From: Neckera pumila
Lineage: Eukaryota; Streptophyta; Bryopsida; Hypnales; Neckeraceae
Assembly (NCBI GenBank): GCA_963969595.1
Contig: OZ018408.1
Coordinates: 13,265,823-13,329,822 of the forward strand
Length of the DNA: 64,000 nt
Direction of reading: 5' to 3'
Position 1 is the stretch's first letter; every line of letters begins with the position of its first letter. The position numbers and the translations under genes are program-made. The notes under the pieces are model-generated. The model worked only from the letters and a program-made list of their open reading frames with translations, was not told the origin of the DNA and made no database searches. Below are positions 46,200-57,647 of the stretch, in pieces.

Positions 46200-47360
46200 C
46201 CAACAACAAATTGCATGAATATCATTCATTTTCAGTCAGCGCTTCAGGGTCAACCATAACTACAACAATTGTTGTGACTAGACATTTCCTCTCTAGATCA
46301 AGGCCATCCAGCCAGTCGCTCTCGTTATTATCGACCCAATTCAGTGCACCCGCCAGCCCTGGCTGCAGTAGTACGTACCGAACGAAGGTGGTCCCCAAGA
46401 ACATCCTTCGAGAACTGGCTCCGGAGTCAGTCCGGACCACAGTGCCGATCGACAGTATGTACGTACCGCCACTCTCTTCTCGATCACCCCACGGCAATGG
46501 CCCAAAGCCCCAAACCTTATCTCGTCCGTGACAAGAGCCGATCCAGCTGGCTGGGTCGCTGGGACGACGGACCGTTCGGAACCCCGCCCTACCCGCAGTC
46601 CCGCACGGGACCCATACCGTGAGTACGTGCACACCATGCCATGCCAAACTCACCTCCACGAGATGCTCCTCGTCCTCACCTTCCACTGCACATTCATTAA
46701 AAAGAAATCCGAGGAAAAAGTCAGGATTGATAAAAGGTCACTTCATCGCAACAGTTGAAGTGCGTGATCGATCGCTGCTCATGAAGAGTACTGTATCATG
46801 CCTCGGGGGTTGTGATCGACGATCGAAGGTGCACCTCGGCATGCGGCCCTCCTTTCCCCGATGCTATCATGGCAGTCTGTCAACGCACACCATCATTGAC
46901 AACGGACAAGCTACAAAAGGAGCTCATCTTGCAGTTGGCATTTGGCAAGCCCTGCGTAGCTACCTAGTAAGCTAGTGTCGAGGTAGACTGCGGATTCCTT
47001 GCGTAGATTAGATCTAGACTACACTAGCCTCGTCAATGGTTTCGTCATCTCCCGGCGTCATCTCATCGACGTAGCTGTGTGCGTCATCTCAGAATTGGGA
47101 ATCAGTACTTGCGGCATTTCTTGGGAGCTGGATTTGCTGTACGACTCAGGGTTTTTCTTTTGCGCTGTAGCAGTACACCATGCACTCCATGCAGTAAATG
47201 GAGGATGGTCCCTCGAAATTTAATCCACTGGCACTATGCCACGACATTGGAGTTTAACACCATGGTGTCAGAAAAAAAAAAACTGATACGACTTTGTGAT
47301 CCGGTCGGATGTGTAGAAGATTGCAGGAAATTTGTATTTGCCGTGAAAGTATGAGTAAGG
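46200..47360. other. GC-rich island, probable gene remnant or undetected gene
   Basis: This stretch is much GC-richer than its surroundings and open on both strands, as genic DNA is elsewhere in the window. The best candidate exon is listed separately. The long minus-strand frame 46222-46686 is probably its shadow. Downstream (46620-47360) I cannot join further exons. Confidence 0.4.
46497..46618 (+). CDS. Candidate first exon of an unidentified gene
   Basis: An ATG followed by 40 codons gives a Pro/Arg/Trp-rich peptide starting MAQSPKPYLVRDKSRSSW and containing WLGRWDDGPFGTPP. It ends at a strong donor (ACC|GTGAGT) just where the frame would otherwise hit a stop. Codon use is GC-rich in third positions. 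I do not recognise the protein and cannot see the next exon with confidence; an acceptor-like GGCAG lies at about 46870. The frame is open upstream to 46344, so the start is a guess. Confidence 0.35.
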
Positions 47361-47637
47361 TAACAAAGCCTATTCCCGTCACTTTAGAAATTTGCCTTGC
47401 TTATATTATCAAGTGTCATCACCATTTAAGGTACCTTAGCCTATGACAGGCTAAGTTTAGGCCAGCCTAATACAAGATAGGAATTTTTTTGTAAAGTATA
47501 TTTCACAAGTTATATGTATAATTGAGAAAGTTATGGGCATGCATTAGGCTTGCCGTAGGTTGAGTTACCTTAGTTTGTGTTGATTAGCTTTTGGAGGAAA
47601 AACTCGCTAGAAATAAATTTACTTTAATCCTTAAATT

Positions 47638-48527
47638 GTCATTGTCTTCTCCGAGAACAAAAAGGATTTTGAGCGCACCTATGGTCTCAATTTGTATTGT
47701 GATTTTTTGATATTCTTTTTGAAGACAGGAAAATACATTAGCTTTTGGGGAATACAATTTTTAATTCAATTGGTGCCTAGAGAAAAAGCTATGTCACCCT
47801 GTCTAAAATGGAGTTTGTCTAGCAACACAAAAAAATCATAGAAAGTCAAAATATAAAAGTCAAAATGTAATTTTCAAAATTTTGTTTCTCGTAGAGAATA
47901 TTTTTGTCTACATAGAAAGATTCGGTTCATCTATTTAGAAAAATGATGAGAAAGTTATAGAAAGTCTTATTTTTCAAAAAATCTAAACATTTTTTTGACA
48001 GAATAGCTTGTAGCATTCATTCTTTAATCCAATTTTCACAAATTTAATATAAAGCTTAATATAATTTAATTATCATATTAGAATGATCTCAATATTAGAA
48101 TTAGTGATTTCAATTCTATCTTAAAACTATGAACAATTTAATTTTTCCTTTAATCTTGTACCTACTTCTACTTAATTTTTTTTTAAAGAGTAAAAATTAA
48201 GTGTGTGTTTTATTAATTTTTTAATCTAGACTTTTAACTCAATTCTTTAAAAGTCAAAAGTCAAAATGTGTAGTGCAAAAAGTTTTCAGCTAAAAGGATT
48301 TGAATCTTTAAAATCTAGTCAAACAGGTGCAACAAAAAAAAATTCTTTACTTCAAACACAAATATCTTGCAATCCACGCGTTCAAAGTTTTTGAAATTTC
48401 TTCCACACATTCTTATACTAATGTATTACAAGTTCCTATACTTAAAAATTCTAAATTTTTTGCACTTTTCAATTGACAATTTTAATGGATTTTGATTTTT
48501 AAAAATGCTTTAGAGTATAGGGGCTCA
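47638..48527 (+). mobile_element. Decayed TTAA-type element (long type)
   Basis: Starts CCTTAAATTGTCATTGTCTTC after TTAA (47634-47637) and ends TTTAGAGTATAGGGG before CTCAA. It is co-linear with copies 1 and 2 (TTTTGGGGAATA, CAATTGGTGCC, ATATCTTGCAATCCACGCG) but much more diverged, so this family has old and young members. Confidence 0.65.
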
Positions 48528-48894
48528 ATGTTTTTTTTTTTTAAATTCTCTGAATATTTGAAATGAAAGTAGTTGAAGCTTCTTATTAGTGCCCCAAGAC
48601 ATGTTCTTCAAAATGTAGGAATCCAAGGGATGAAGTCCATCAATATCTCAAAAGGTGAGTGGACTTCACTTAGAATTATATTATGAAGAGGTTTATTTTG
48701 GGTTGAAAGATAGGACCCAGATTGAGTACATGGTTGAAAATGGATTGTCCTCTTTTAATGATTTTATATTCTTATGGATAGAATTGAACCATTCAACTAT
48801 TCAACCCCAATTATAATTGTTGAGAGAAGGCCTCCTAGATTTGGGAGAATGAGATAAGGGAACCATACACATTGGTTAATAATGATGATTATAC
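48528..48894. other. AT-rich intergenic DNA, nothing recognised
   Basis: No coding or repeat structure was seen. Confidence 0.4.
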
Positions 48895-49244
48895 CATTAG
48901 AGAAAATTTCAGCCCATGGGAAGGCCGTTCCAAGCTAACATGCCATGCTATTTCATGCATGGCCTTGTCAACTTGGAAAGTGCCCTTGGTGAGCAGTCAG
49001 AGTGTATGATGGCTCGCCAGAGCAGTCAAATTTCACAAATTTTTTTTTTTTTTTAGATTTAAAAAATATATATATATATATATTAATTTTTTATTCGCGA
49101 ATTTCGGCTCATGCCACTGTCACAACAGAAACTGCTACGCGGAAATAGGGCAAAATACATTTTTTTGGCCCCAAAAAACACTATTTCAAGGTCCTTCGGA
49201 GGACTGTGGAGCAGTCCTTTGGAGGCTTGAAATTTTCTCTAATG
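48895..49244. mobile_element. MITE with ends CATTAGAGAAAATTTC, copy 1
   Basis: Left end CATTAGAGAAAATTTCAGCC and right end GCTTGAAATTTTCTCTAATG are inverted, 350 bp apart. An internal (TA)n tract and AT runs are present. The same ends occur at 63468-63829, and related ones near 44594 and 46075-46095. Confidence 0.75.
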
Positions 49245-50106
49245 CTGAGCATCTCCAACAGTGGGTTAAAACTTGAAACTTCACCAACGCTAAAATGGCA
49301 ATGCATGTCCAATTTTAGAGGAGAATAGAAGTAGAACTTCTTACAAGTGTGTTGCTCAGAAACAACTACAGTTGAATGTCACTTGCTTGGCCTTTAAAAG
49401 TATTTGAGGGATTTGTATATTCGTGTTATGGTATTTTGAATCGTAGAATATTAATTATGTTATTAGATATGGCAATACATATACCATTGGATTGATAATT
49501 CAATAACTAATATATTTCATCTAGATGACATTTTAACTTCTAAATCTCATGGTGTTCAAATATGGTACCATTCATGTAGAATACATGACCATTTTGCAAC
49601 TTCTAAGGCATGCAAGACGTACAATATGTACTTCGTGATTTAAATTAGGAATGTCTTTTGTCATTAGATCTGACTTATGCATTCAACATGAATCTAAATT
49701 TGTGATCACAATATGTGCCATGCAGGACTGGGAATAAAAATGTTTTTTTTTTTATTTTTTTTTTAAAATGAAAAAAAAAATTCTTTATACTGGATTTGCA
49801 CATCCACTAATTGTCAAATGGCCCTCTGTAGGGGCCAGATTCTTTCTAATGCTTTGTCGCTTGGGCCTTCAAGTAATAAATTGTACCATTTCTTTTTAGC
49901 AATGGGCTTGCCCCTTTTGTTTGAAAAAATAAAATAAATAAATTCATGCACCATTTATACTAAATAATTAGAAAAATATCATATTGTACATCTAGAAGTG
50001 GACTTCTTAGAGCTTTAACAGTAAGAGTAAAGAAACTTCTTATTTATTCCATTCATGCAACTCACTATCCCTGAAAAGAGAGGAACACTTCTTGCTCAAT
50101 TAATTA
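49245..50106. other. AT-rich intergenic DNA
   Basis: Contains poly-T/poly-A tracts at about 49741-49782 and no supported gene. Confidence 0.4.
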
Positions 50107-50400
50107 GCCCCCCCCCCCCCCCCCCCTCCCCCCAAAAATTAATAGCCATTGAAGAAAAATAAAAACACCCCCTTCCCTGCCGTTGATCCTGATACGAATA
50201 TTATGATACCGTATGTATACCATATGTATACGGATATAAAAAATGGATACGGATTATCCCATATCGATTGTCAAACGACTTCGTTTTCAAAAATACAAGA
50301 CTGAGGGGTACTGGGATTTTGTGATTTTCCGATCAAATTATTTTTCAGAACCCCCCCCTCAAAAAATAAAATGAGGGGTTTTGAAAAATAATTTGATCTG
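50107..50400. repeat. Repeat related to 37780-38200, with a long poly-C tract
   Basis: Begins with about 21 consecutive C, followed by a T and more C. It then has GATACGAATATTATG and TATGTATACC blocks and TTATCCCATATCGATTGTC, in the same order as at 37.8-38.0 kb. Near the right end, TTTTTCAGAACCCCCCC and the later GGGGTTTTGAAAAATAATTT are roughly inverted. Confidence 0.6.
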
Positions 50401-52390
50401 GAACTTGTTCCTCACAATCTAACTTCCAACCAAATTGCAAGTCTCTTAGTGCACCACATTGGTTTCCTATTTATACTAGAACAACTGATAATGATGTATG
50501 TAACAGCTAGGCTTGAAAAAATATTTATTTTTTGGAAAGTTCTTCAAAGCACATGCAAGTACTTTGGCCCCATTACTAATTCAATGAAGTAGAGTAATGT
50601 TCCTTTCACATTTTATTTCTTTGGTGCAAATCCAATCTCATTCTTGTGGTTAAAAATTAGAAGCATACACACTTTGTCAAATTGTATTGTAGGCATGATT
50701 GTATAGTTATTGACTTAGTGCCAACCATTGTGCATAGTTTATTGAAAAATGGGTGGTTTCTAAATACTCCTCTAAAACCTATATTATTTTAGAAATATTA
50801 GATGCATGTTATATTATTACAGATGTAAAAATCTATGAGTGTTTTAATTAACAATGGGCAATTTTTTAGTAATTCCAATATCATTAGATAAATTTTGATA
50901 CATTGAGTAAATGATTGGCAAGATTATTGGATCATTTACAATTGACCAAATTTCTTTGACAAAGCAAGCTGGGAACTTTGATCGTATGTCAATGAGGTCT
51001 ACTATGTTAGTCACATGTAGACAAATTGCAACTAATATCAAATGTAGTTCAAAAATGACATTTTAAATATGCAAACCTTATAATTAAAGAGGTCAAAATT
51101 TAATGAGTAGATTCCTCAAACCTACTATCTAATTTCAACGCGATCCTTTTGTTGAATATTGTGCATGAGCATCCACTCATTATCTAAATTTGCTAGGATA
51201 TACTTTTGAGAATGATCTTAATAATAGGCTGTGTCAATCGTCTTGAAGTTCATATTAGATAATTAATCAAGTTATTTAAAGTGATTTTTTTTGTCTAAAT
51301 AATTTGTCAATCATCGCAATCAGTGCTTGAGTCTTTTATAAATAAAATCTCTTATGACCATTCTGATGAAATTGAGATTAATTATGTCTATGTATAAAAA
51401 GACATAAGTAATCATCTATAAAAACTCAAAGAAAAATGGATTACTACAGAGGCTGCCTATAGCATTGAATAACCATACAATGGTCCTTCCCATGTTGGGA
51501 GGGTATTGTACTTTGCTATATACATGATATGTACTTATCAAAATTAGATTGCATAGGTTGAGGAGGCATAACTAGAGGACAACTTTGTTCACTATAAGAG
51601 TCCCCTTTTTAAACATGCAAAAGGGCCCCAAGTCTTATTTCATTGGTAAACAATGTTATGGAATTATAGGAGTGCTAGACTATATGACCCGACCAAGATG
51701 AATCTGATCCTTGGGAAAAACAATGGAATTTTATTACTACGTACTTGCCACCCATGATAAAAATTTGGAAATTCATAATTAGAATCAGAGACTCCAAATT
51801 AGGTACACAAAATAATGAAATTAGGTTGCCTTACCTCAGATGAATTATCTCATGACTCAATACTTTGTCCACATGGAGGCATATGCAACTCTCTGAACTG
51901 GGCCTTGAACTAGTGCACTAATCCATGCCATACTCATGGCTATAGATTGAATGCATTATTATACAGTAGCAATGAATATTTATATAATATGGACTATCAA
52001 GAAATTAGTGTGGGGCAACCAAATTTCACAATTTTGTGTAGGAGAGGTGAAGAATACAAAATTAATGCGGCTCAAAATATAGGACAATTTTTCTTACGTT
52101 TACCCTTGGCCGGTGGCTACCGTATGGGCAGGGCAGTTTTAGCAGGACAATGCCGAAATAATTTAGTTTTTAAATTTGGCACTTTCGGCAAGGAGATAGG
52201 AATTTTTTTGTTTTCGGCACATTGTGAGGATGCTCCTAATTCTGGATTGATCCTAAAAATTATTTCAGATTTTCAGAAATTGTTGTAAATAATTTTTAAA
52301 ATTTCAACATCTTCCAAATTTTCCTGAGTTATTTACAAAACTGACCTACACATATTGTACTGGCTAGGGGAACAAGAAGAGTAAATCCGG
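50401..52390. other. AT-rich intergenic DNA with weak open frames
   Basis: The 113-aa frame 51947-52288 (with GGYRMGRAVLAGQCRNN) is not recognised. The 51740-51810 piece is a dispersed repeat shared with 15920-16005. Confidence 0.35.
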
Positions 52391-52615
52391 TAAATCGTGC
52401 CATCCTTTGTGGGCCCAGCAGGATAAATCTGGGTTTCTCGAGGGTAAAAATAAATAAAGCCCCCTATATTTGAGCCGTGTCTAGGGATACTTACTAGCCC
52501 CCCTAGCTAATTTGGGGCCTCTGATTTCAAATATGAATTGTGGCAAATTAAAAATTCCAGCGTTTTCCCCGGGGTAAATTCGGCCCGCAGGGCCCACCAA
52601 GGATGGCACGATTTA
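52391..52615. mobile_element. 225-bp MITE with about 29-bp inverted ends
   Basis: TAAATCGTGCCATCCTTTGT then GGGCCC at the left matches, inverted, GGGCCCACCAAGGATGGCAC then GATTTA at the right, over about 29 bp with two mismatches. The interior holds the inverted form of the 15920-16005 repeat (AATTTGGGGCCTCTGATT). Confidence 0.75.
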
Positions 52616-53554
52616 ACTTCCTGCAATCCTTTCTGGCCATAGGACCGGGAACAAGTCAATATTGTAGCTTCACTCAGTTCACTGTTTCAGGACAATGACG
52701 ACAAACGAGAATTCTCGGCTTCAGTTCGCTTCAGTTGTCCCATATTAAAAAAAAAATATTAAAACGATCTTTTCTGCATGTCTACATCTGTTAGAGAGCT
52801 TCGCTGGACCAATTGCTCAGTTTTCCCTGTTTTGGGGCTTTGAGAAAAATTCTACTAACTTCAGAAATACGTACAACATTTGTTGCTGAGTTGCTCCTTT
52901 TTTTGTTTTTTTATTTTTATTTTTTAACAAATGGAGCAAGCCATTGCATTGGTTGCTCCATTTTCTCTGGAGAATAAACTGGAAAAGAACCACTAAGCTT
53001 AAGAATAGCAGAATCAGTTCAGTTTCAGTCAAGAATGGAATGTTTAAAAAATTGAAAACAAATGAAGTAACTAACGTGGAAACTCCGCTGGAAAGGACGT
53101 CGATCGTTCGCCTCCCTGCCGGCCTGTAGGATTGCGGGATCATTCTGACAAATACCGCCCTATCCGAAATTAACACTAAATTCTGACCAAAATAAACCCT
53201 CCTCTCTTAAACCCTTTTCATACCTTAAACCTTTTTCTGAATCCATTTTGCATTGGTTTTTTCTTAGCTCATATTTTATAGTTTTTTTTATAGTTTTTTT
53301 TATAGTTTTTTTTTATTTACTTATTTTTGAACAAATGGAAGAACCATTGCATTAATAAATAAATAAAACTACAAGACAGCCAAGCCAAAGGGTGGACAAT
53401 GAAGAAAAGTGAGCATAGATTGAAAGAGAATCAAAAGTGAGCTACATAAACGAGCGAGAAGGGGAAGGAGACTTGTTCTAGATTACCCATCCTACGAGCA
53501 ATAATTAGAGAGTTGGAAGCCAAATGCTATCAAAATTTGCCAAATAGAGTCAGC
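52616..53554. other. Intergenic DNA, simple repeats
   Basis: A minus-strand frame at 52817-53176 (119 aa, Lys/Phe-rich) overlaps AT runs and is not recognised. At 53275-53318 there are three to four copies of TATAGTTTTTTT, a 12-bp simple repeat. Confidence 0.4.
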
Positions 53555-53558
53555 TTAA

Positions 53559-54486
53559 CCCCTAAAGGACCGAGGTGACTTTCCTATCAAAAACCACTCA
53601 AAATTGTCATTTCTATTGCAAAGAGAAAAGAGCTTTAAAAATTGTTTTTTCTTGCATATCCAACCGTAAGATCTTATACTTGACTAGTCTATGAATATGT
53701 GGAAGAAATTTCAGAAATTTTGACCATGTAGATTGCAAGATATATGCATTTAAAGTGAAGAAAATAATTTTTTTGCACCTAGCTTGACTAGATTTTTTGG
53801 CTTCGAGTCTTTTTAGTTCAAATTTTTTGCACTATGGACTTTGATTTTCTACTTATTTATGTTAAGTAGTTAAGTTGAGAATCACCCAAAAAAATTTAGG
53901 ATAAAAAGCACTTAATTTTCACTCATTAAAAAATTGTTAAGTAAAGGTAGGTTCAAGATTGAAGAAAAAACTAAATTGTTAATAGCTTTTAGATGGAATT
54001 GAATCACAATAATCCCAACGGTGATATTGTTCTAGAAATAAAATCCAACATTTTCTAACAATTTTTTTTGACAAAATTCTAAAATTTGCATTGAAAAACG
54101 AATTCTACAAGTTATTTTTTCGAGAAGATGCTTAGATTGCTCGAAAAACTAAGATTGTCTATAACTTTCTCATTATTAGTCCACATTTGAATGAAACAAA
54201 GCTTCAAATGTAGACAAAAATATAATCTTTGAGAAAAAAAATTGAAAAAAAAAATTATTTTGACTTTTTGTGATTTTTTTTGGGCTGCCCGCCGAACTCC
54301 AATTTTGCTTATTGTGCCATAACTTTTGCTCCCAGGCATCAATTAAAATAAAAATAATATTTTCACAAAGCTCTCACAAAAACACACAACCGCAAAAAAT
54401 CCCAAAAAATATCACTAAAAATTGAAGCAGTAGGAACCTGCCCGGACCCGAATTGTCCCCCGAGGGGACAAACGGTCCTTTAGGGG
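53559..54486 (-). mobile_element. TTAA-flanked piggyBac-like non-autonomous element, copy 6 (long type)
   Basis: The ends CCCCTAAAGGACCGAGG and AACGGTCCTTTAGGGG are inverted inside TTAA (53555-53558, 54487-54490). Length 928 bp. In reverse complement it matches copies 1 and 2, including the GGTGCC, TTGTCCC and GGGCAGG blocks. Confidence 0.85.
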
Positions 54487-54490
54487 TTAA

Positions 54491-55236
54491 TGAAACTTCG
54501 ATGAGCTACTAACTGAGCTTTCATTTGTTTGTCTTACCACAATTCAAAAAGACATACCAGATGGCCTTCTGAGTGAAGTCCAAAGGCCACCTATGTTGAT
54601 TGAAGACCTTCATCACAAAGTTTAGAACATGTTTGTTCAGTAGTTATCATGTGGTTATCGTTGTTTCATGGGTTTGCACGTTAATATACAATTTAGCGCA
54701 TCATTACGATGCATTATTTTACAATTTATTGCACCGTAACATAAAACAACGATAACCATATGATCATGATTGACAAATTGCAGGTTTTAAACTTTGTGAT
54801 GTTGCTATTTCTAGAGATCCAGATAATCCTCAAAGAAGATTCGTGAAGGAAGATTCTGAAATAGTCTATTGCTCATATTTTGGGAGTTTCAAAAAATTGA
54901 AAGTATTTATCCAATTATATTAATCTTGTAACATTCTTGAGGACACCATGTCGTTGATGGATGACAAAATCCTTCTATATAAGACAGAAGTACAGATGTT
55001 CATCCTTGAATTTTTTTGTGAAATAGGGATGTCAATGGTTTACACAATAGTTTAACCTCTAGTTAGTCGGCTCTTGGATTTTCTTAAGCAAGTGATTCAT
55101 ATGGTACCAAAAAAGATGAGTACCATAATGACTACTTGACATTCTAGAATTAATGCTACAATCTCATCAATTTGGGTGGAGAACAATGTTGATTTTTTTA
55201 TAAGTTCAAGCATTATTTTGGATGAATGAATAATAT
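54491..55236. other. AT-rich DNA with a short TTAA-element fragment
   Basis: Bases 54950-55050 (GTTGATGGATGACAAAATCC, then AAGTACAGATGTTCATCC) match in reverse the 3' half of the 42361-42592 element. It is a broken copy of the short subfamily. Confidence 0.45.
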
Positions 55237-55484
55237 CATTAGATGACATTTGAGGCTTCTAAGAGACTGTGAGTTATCCTATGTTCCCAGCCTGCGGGAA
55301 CGCAGGATAATTGCTAGTTGATGTGGCCAAAATTGTGCCACATCATTTTTGGGAAAAAAATTGCTTAAAATGATATTTGGGATTAAATTTTCTTTTTCTT
55401 TTTTTGACAACCCGTACTGGCTATTCATAGAATTTGGCCAACACTGGGAATGGGCTTAAAACGGCCCTCAAATGTCATATAATG
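55237..55484. mobile_element. MITE with ends CATTAGATGACATTTGAGG
   Basis: Left end CATTAGATGACATTTGAGGC and right end CCCTCAAATGTCATATAATG are inverted. The interior GATGTGGCCAAAATTGTGCC and AAAACGGCCCTC correspond to 38207-38483. Length 248 bp. Confidence 0.75.
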
Positions 55485-56929
55485 CTTTGACCTCAAATAT
55501 AAAAATTTGGAAAAGATAAAATGCACTACACAATATTAGTCTTTTGATTGTTAGAACACTAAAAGTTTCAAAATTATTTGAATCCTTTAAATTTTTATTA
55601 CATAAGGTAGATGTGCTAATCACTGCATAGACAGATTTTGAAATCTTCTTGTGAACAAATTTCAAGTCTATTTTCTTGAAACTTAGTGCGCTAAATCCAT
55701 GTTGAGTACAGATAATAAAATCAAGCTATAAGATCATATAATATTGATGCAATTGTAAATTTTGTGAAGAAAGGTTTTATTTTTATTTTTTTAAATTGAA
55801 CAACCCTTCTCCGCACAATGTGCTACTATGAGATCAGTGTCCGATTCTAGCCTTCTAGAGAGTGTGCGGTGATTAGCACGTCTACCTTATACATAGAATA
55901 ACCATGTACCTACCGTAAAAGAATCAACTCAAATTTCATTTTGTTGAATTGTTTACTTAAATAGGATTTGACTTTGAAGAGAAAAAATGTTGAAGATTCA
56001 TTAAGAGCTAAAGAAGTATGAAATGTATGTGCTCAAGTGGTATTAAGAGTAGTATTATAAAAGGTATAATGGGATGAATTTAAGCACACATTTGGACTAG
56101 ATTTACTTTAGTATCTAAAATTCCAACCAATCTAAAAAAAATGGATGTGGATTGGTCAAACTCAGCTGTAACTTTGAACATATTAATTTTTTTAATATAT
56201 ACTTCACATTGAGAAGACAAAGTCTAATAAGTTCAATTTCTAATCCTTCTTTAAATACTACAGATTACAATAATTTGATCATTTATTTGTGATTGCCTGT
56301 CTAAGATAAAGCCACCTATAACCGACTGAATAAGGAATTCCAACATGGTTTGGAATAGTGAAGGCAAAACAAATATTTTTCAGAGGTACATCGATAGAAA
56401 TGACAAGGATTACAAAAAACTTGGTAATTTTATCGCTTGAACTAAAATTACTAGGAAGTTTGGGAGGCAAAAAGTGCTTCAAACCCATGGCCAACATCTA
56501 CTCTTCTAATTCCAATCATTCAATAATTTTTTTCTTAATCATTATTTCCTATTTTCTTTCTCACAACTTGGGACATGTATCATGTATTTTTTAGTTCCAA
56601 CCTTGAAAAGGAAAAAGAAAACATTCTAAGCTTGGTAAAAAATACATGCACCTATAGGTCAGGAATGGGTCACTGGTCGGTAATGGGTGGCTCTACCTTA
56701 GTGTTGTTCCCCCATTAAATAAGGTTCTTTAACTTTTGTAGCTTACACAAAGGATTATTTTTTAGTTTGGACTTTTACCCCAGACCCCAAAACAAATGGG
56801 GACCTTTGTAAGTTGGAATGTACAATGTTATATAAACAACAGATATCTTCATTTAATGATAAAAAAATTATAAGATTTACACTCATAGAAACTTCAAGAC
56901 ACTAAATGAAACTTCGAATATATATTTGA
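55485..56929. other. AT-rich intergenic DNA, nothing recognised
   Basis: Overlapping short open frames at 56279-56594 lie on opposite strands without motifs. Confidence 0.35.
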
Positions 56930-57100
56930 CCCGATGACAATGAACTTGAGGAGTTTGATGAGATTATTAGTGACCTTTTACTTGCAGAAGGTCGTGACCA
57001 AACTTCAAGGCAGTGGTACCGAGGCGTCCCGAACAAGGCGAAGGAAGTCATTGTCGGTATGGTGAGAAAAAACCTACGAGGTGACATGACCGATGAATGA
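56930..57100 (+). CDS. Orphan coding-like stretch, possible last exon
   Basis: The frame between the stop at 56927 and the stop at 57098-57100 encodes about 56 residues. The composition is natural: an acidic start NELEEFDEIISDLLLAEG, then TSRQWYRGVPNKAKEV and a Lys/Arg-containing end. There is no suitable start codon at its head, so an upstream exon would be needed, but I see no clear acceptor. It may be the tail of a gene interrupted by repeats or a transposed fragment. It lies about 550 bp upstream of the GRAS start, on the same strand. Confidence 0.35.
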   Translation, partial: PDDNELEEFDEIISDLLLAEGRDQTSRQWYRGVPNKAKEVIVGMVRKNLRGDMTDE

Positions 57101-57119
57101 AGAATTCCCATTTTTTTCA

Positions 57120-57647
57120 TCCAGAACTTTTATTTTTGCATGACGGGTTCGATCGGGGCGGCTTTTGCTTCCGGATTTGCGCTGTGCCCGGCCCGTGATC
57201 CCCACTGGATGACGTGTTCAGAAAGCGGGTGTCAAAGCGGTAGGATACTGCGACCGGTAGACAATGCTTCCGACCGGTGATGGCGCGTCCTACCGGAAGC
57301 TAGGCGCGTCCTCCGAAACACTGTGCATGGCGAGACAAGCGTCGCTCTGAATGGCCATGGCAGTCAAAAGTCTCCAGGGGCGGGTATTGTTGTGCATTCG
57401 AGACTGTGTACAGGACTGAGAGCGAGGCTCGTCCGGCGTTGTCTAACGGTTTGTTGCATTCTTTCGGAGTTTTGTTTTGAAATTGGAGGCGTGAGAAAAT
57501 AGAATTTTGCGCGGAAAGAATCATGAGTGCAATGAGTATTTGTGGCGATGACGATGTCAGGGGAGAGTGTAATAGTTTGAGGGAGTGGCGGTGAAGCCGG
57601 GACGAGTGTTTGGGATTTCTTTGTGAAATTTGAGGTTGTAGTTAGGG
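57120..57647 (+). promoter_or_regulatory. GRAS gene promoter and 5' leader region
   Basis: This GC-rich stretch directly upstream of the GRAS start has two CGACCGGT motifs at about 57251 and 57271. A possible stem, GCTTCCG with CGGAAGC (57266-57300), surrounds the second motif. No TATA box is obvious. The minus-strand frame 57364-58059 here is a shadow of exon 1. Confidence 0.4.

Noticed and set aside
46222..46686. 154-aa open frame on the minus strand
   Set aside because: GC-rich DNA leaves long antisense frames open; the plus strand has a better exon with a splice donor.
50107..50400. Possible CRISPR or satellite from the repetitive look
   Set aside because: Simple sequence and diverged short motifs without regular spacers; the genome is eukaryotic.
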